Source: Rhizobiales bacterium UBA697 (lineage in GTDB: Bacteria > Pseudomonadota > Alphaproteobacteria > Rhizobiales > Ancalomicrobiaceae). Taken from it: a stretch of 14,937 nucleotides of DNA. The notes under the pieces were generated by a model, which was given only the letters and a program-made list of their open reading frames with translations, searched no databases and had not been told where the DNA came from. Below are positions 13,420 to 14,937 of the stretch, in pieces. The stretch spans positions 1 through 14,937 of the forward strand of contig DBMN01000229.1 in the NCBI GenBank assembly GCA_002298965.1, read 5' to 3'. The translations under genes were made by a program, and so were the position numbers. Each line of letters starts with the position of its first letter. The stretch's first letter is position 1.

Positions 13420-13611
13420 CCGATCGGTCTCCTGTCGGCGAACGCGCGCGAAACCGTCTCGTGCCGCGTGTCGCGGCCGCTCGCCCCCGGGAGAGGGGCG
13501 GCGGCGCGGGGGGATATTGCTGCGGTCGCAGCGGGGGAGCAACAGGGGATCGACGCCGAGCCCCGCCCGTCCCCGGCCGCACGGCGGTTTCGCGCCAAGA
13601 CGGCGATCACG

Positions 13612-13640
13612 GAAAATTCGAAAAGGGCGTTTTCATTTTC
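13612..13640. promoter_or_regulatory. Nested A/T-tract inverted repeats, candidate operator for glpD
   Basis: GAAAAT (13612-13617) pairs with ATTTTC (13635-13640), and inside it GAAAA (13620-13624) pairs with TTTTC (13630-13634) around GGGCG. The array ends two bases before the -35 box. DeoR-type regulators such as GlpR commonly bind TTTTCG-like repeats, so a GlpR site is a reasonable inference. No regulator gene is in view. Confidence 0.4.
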
Positions 13641-13642
13641 GA

Positions 13643-13671
13643 TTGACTTCGTTTCGCGCGACAAATAGAAA
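13643..13671 (+). promoter_or_regulatory. Promoter of glpD
   Basis: TTGACT (13643-13648) and TAGAAA (13666-13671) are separated by exactly 17 bases, five and four matches to the sigma-70 consensus. The start point would be near 13678, leaving a leader of about 60 bases. The element sits in the only AT-rich part of the region, directly beside the nested repeats. Confidence 0.6.
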
Positions 13672-13739
13672 ATCTCACAACAAAAATTCCATGGCATCGA
13701 CCATGGGACGGGGACGGAAATTCACGGTGGAGGATCGGC

Positions 13740-14937
13740 ATGGCCGAGGTCTACGACCTTGCCGTGATCGGCGGCGGCATCAACGGATGCGGCATCGCGC
13801 GCGACGCGGCGGGACGGGGTTTGTCCGTCCATCTCTGTGAAATGAACGATCTCGCCAGCGGCACCTCGTCCTGGTCGACGAAGCTCGTCCACGGCGGGCT
13901 GCGCTACCTCGAATACTACGAGTTCCGGCTGGTCCGCGAGGCGCTGTTCGAGCGCGAGATCCTGTGGCGCATGGCGCCGCACGTCATCGAGCCGCTGCGT
14001 TTCGTGCTGCCGCATCACCGCGGCCTGCGGCCCGCGTGGTTCCTGCGCCTCGGCCTCTTCATCTACGACCATCTCGGCGGTCGCAAGCTGCTGCCCGCCA
14101 CCCGCACGCTCGATCTCGTCGCCGACGCGGCCGGCGGGCCGCTGAAGCCGGGCCTCTTCACCAAGGGTTTCGAATATTCCGACTGCCGCGTCGACGACGC
14201 CCGGCTGGTGGTGCTCAACGCCCGCGACGCCGCCGCCCGCGGCGCGGTGATCGAGACCCGCACCCGCGCCGTGCGTTCGACGCGCGGTGCGGACGGCTGG
14301 ACCATCGAACTCGAAGCGCGTGACGGGGAGATGCGAAAGACGATCCGCGCCCGTGCCGTCGTCAACGCCGGCGGCCCCTGGGTCGCCGACGTGCTCTCCG
14401 GCGCGCTCGGTTGCGAGCCGAAAGCGAAAGTGCGCCTCGTCCAGGGCTCGCACATCGTGGTGCGCCGGCTCTACGACCACGACCGTTGCTACATCTTCCA
14501 GAACGCCGATGGCCGCATCGTCTTCGCCATCCCCTACGAGCGCGACTTCACGCTGATCGGCACCACCGACCTCGACTATCGCGGCGACCCGGCCGCGGTC
14601 CATGCGACCGAGGCGGAGATCGCCTATCTCCTGGCGGCGGCGGGCGAGTATTTCCGCGAGCCGATCCGCCGTGACGACGTGGTCTGGTCCTATTCCGGCG
14701 TCCGCCCGCTCTACGACGACGGCGCGAGCGAGGCCAAGGAAGCCACCCGCGACTATGTCTTCGATCTCGACGACACGGTCGCCGGCGCGCCGCTCCTCTC
14801 GATCTTCGGCGGCAAGATCACCACCTATCGCCGTCTCGCGGAGGCCGCGCTGAAGCGGCTCGAGCCGAAGCTCGGGCGCCTCGCGCCCGCCTGGACCGCC
14901 GGCGTGCCGCTGCCCGGCGGCGACTTCGGCGTCGACG
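13740..14937 (+). CDS. glpD: Aerobic glycerol-3-phosphate dehydrogenase, N-terminal 399 codons (cut by window edge)
   Basis: An FAD-dependent membrane-associated enzyme that oxidises sn-glycerol 3-phosphate to dihydroxyacetone phosphate and passes electrons to quinone. The frame is open to the right edge; about 100 further residues are expected. The FAD-binding start is YDLAVIGGGINGCGIARDAA (5-24), followed by ASGTSSWSTKLVHGGLRYLE (43-62), the family signature. Later marks are VVNAGGPWVADVL, LVQGSHIVV, FAIPYERDFTLIGTTD, WSYSGVRPLYDD and SIFGGKITTYRRLAE, all in the usual order. The ATG at 13740 follows GGAGG with a 6-base gap. The gene is divergent from the sugar cluster and has its own promoter, so it probably belongs to a separate glycerol-use operon continuing to the right. 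Confidence 0.95.
   Translation, partial: MAEVYDLAVIGGGINGCGIARDAAGRGLSVHLCEMNDLASGTSSWSTKLVHGGLRYLEYYEFRLVREALFEREILWRMAPHVIEPLRFVLPHHRGLRPAWFLRLGLFIYDHLGGRKLLPATRTLDLVADAAGGPLKPGLFTKGFEYSDCRVDDARLVVLNARDAAARGAVIETRTRAVRSTRGADGWTIELEARDGEMRKTIRARAVVNAGGPWVADVLSGALGCEPKAKVRLVQGSHIVVRRLYDHDRCYIFQNADGRIVFAIPYERDFTLIGTTDLDYRGDPAAVHATEAEIAYLLAAAGEYFREPIRRDDVVWSYSGVRPLYDDGASEAKEATRDYVFDLDDTVAGAPLLSIFGGKITTYRRLAEAALKRLEPKLGRLAPAWTAGVPLPGGDFGVD

Larger units (their letters stand above)
13420..13739. other. Divergent intergenic region between FkbM gene and glpD
   Basis: This 320-base stretch has no credible gene. The half next to the FkbM gene (13420-13600) is very GC-rich and holds a palindrome, GCTGCG-GT-CGCAGC (13519-13532). 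A leftward promoter there is only weakly suggested (TTGCTC about 18 bases from AATATC). The half next to glpD turns AT-rich and carries a good rightward promoter and nested inverted repeats. The sequence CCATGG occurs twice (13689-13694 and 13701-13706) in the likely glpD leader, six bases apart. Confidence 0.7.

Noticed and set aside
11245..13668. An 807-codon rightward open frame opposite the oxidoreductase and FkbM genes
   Set aside because: A shadow of two confident leftward genes; composition is biased and there is no domain.
1..14937. Insertion sequence, prophage, attachment site, CRISPR array or tRNA signals
   Set aside because: No transposase or integrase, no regularly spaced repeats and no cloverleaf-like sequence were seen; base composition is even apart from the two promoters.

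Overview
The window is strongly GC-rich, with AT-rich islands only at two divergent promoters. Its gene content (NMT1/SsuA-type ABC importer, FCD-type GntR regulator, TRZ/ATZ amidohydrolase, hydantoinase, GlpD) fits an alphaproteobacterium, most likely of the Hyphomicrobiales. That placement is an inference from gene style and composition, not from a marker gene. No RNA genes, insertion sequences or CRISPR arrays were seen.

Region A (1-7357) is a divergent gene cluster around a 170-base control region (3549-3718). Leftward from it run a periplasmic binding protein, permease and ATPase of an ABC importer, then an Asp/Glu-racemase-superfamily enzyme with a decarboxylase-like active site, and the start of an amidase cut by the window edge. 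Rightward run an FCD-type GntR regulator, a TRZ/ATZ-family amidohydrolase overlapping it by 4 bases, and a D-hydantoinase/dihydropyrimidinase with all expected metal ligands. Together they look like an uptake and breakdown route for a cyclic ureide or N-heterocycle: import, hydrolytic deamination, ring opening, then amide cleavage and a carbon-acid step. The substrate cannot be read from the sequence. A perfect 17-base palindrome in the control region is partly repeated upstream of the racemase-like gene and is the best operator candidate.

Region B (7438-13419) is a leftward set of five genes: FkbM-type methyltransferase with a large N-terminal extension, Gfo/Idh/MocA dehydrogenase, ATP-grasp ligase, DegT/VioA-type sugar aminotransferase and a putative GT-B glycosyltransferase. 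Oxidation, transamination, ATP-driven acylation, methylation and transfer could together make and attach an N-acylated (perhaps aminoacylated) amino sugar. No flippase, polymerase or nucleotidyltransferase is present, so the acceptor is unknown. This is the least conventional part of the window.

Region C (13420-14937) is a 320-base divergent intergenic region with a good promoter and nested A/T-tract inverted repeats, followed by the first 399 codons of glpD (aerobic glycerol-3-phosphate dehydrogenase), which runs off the right edge.
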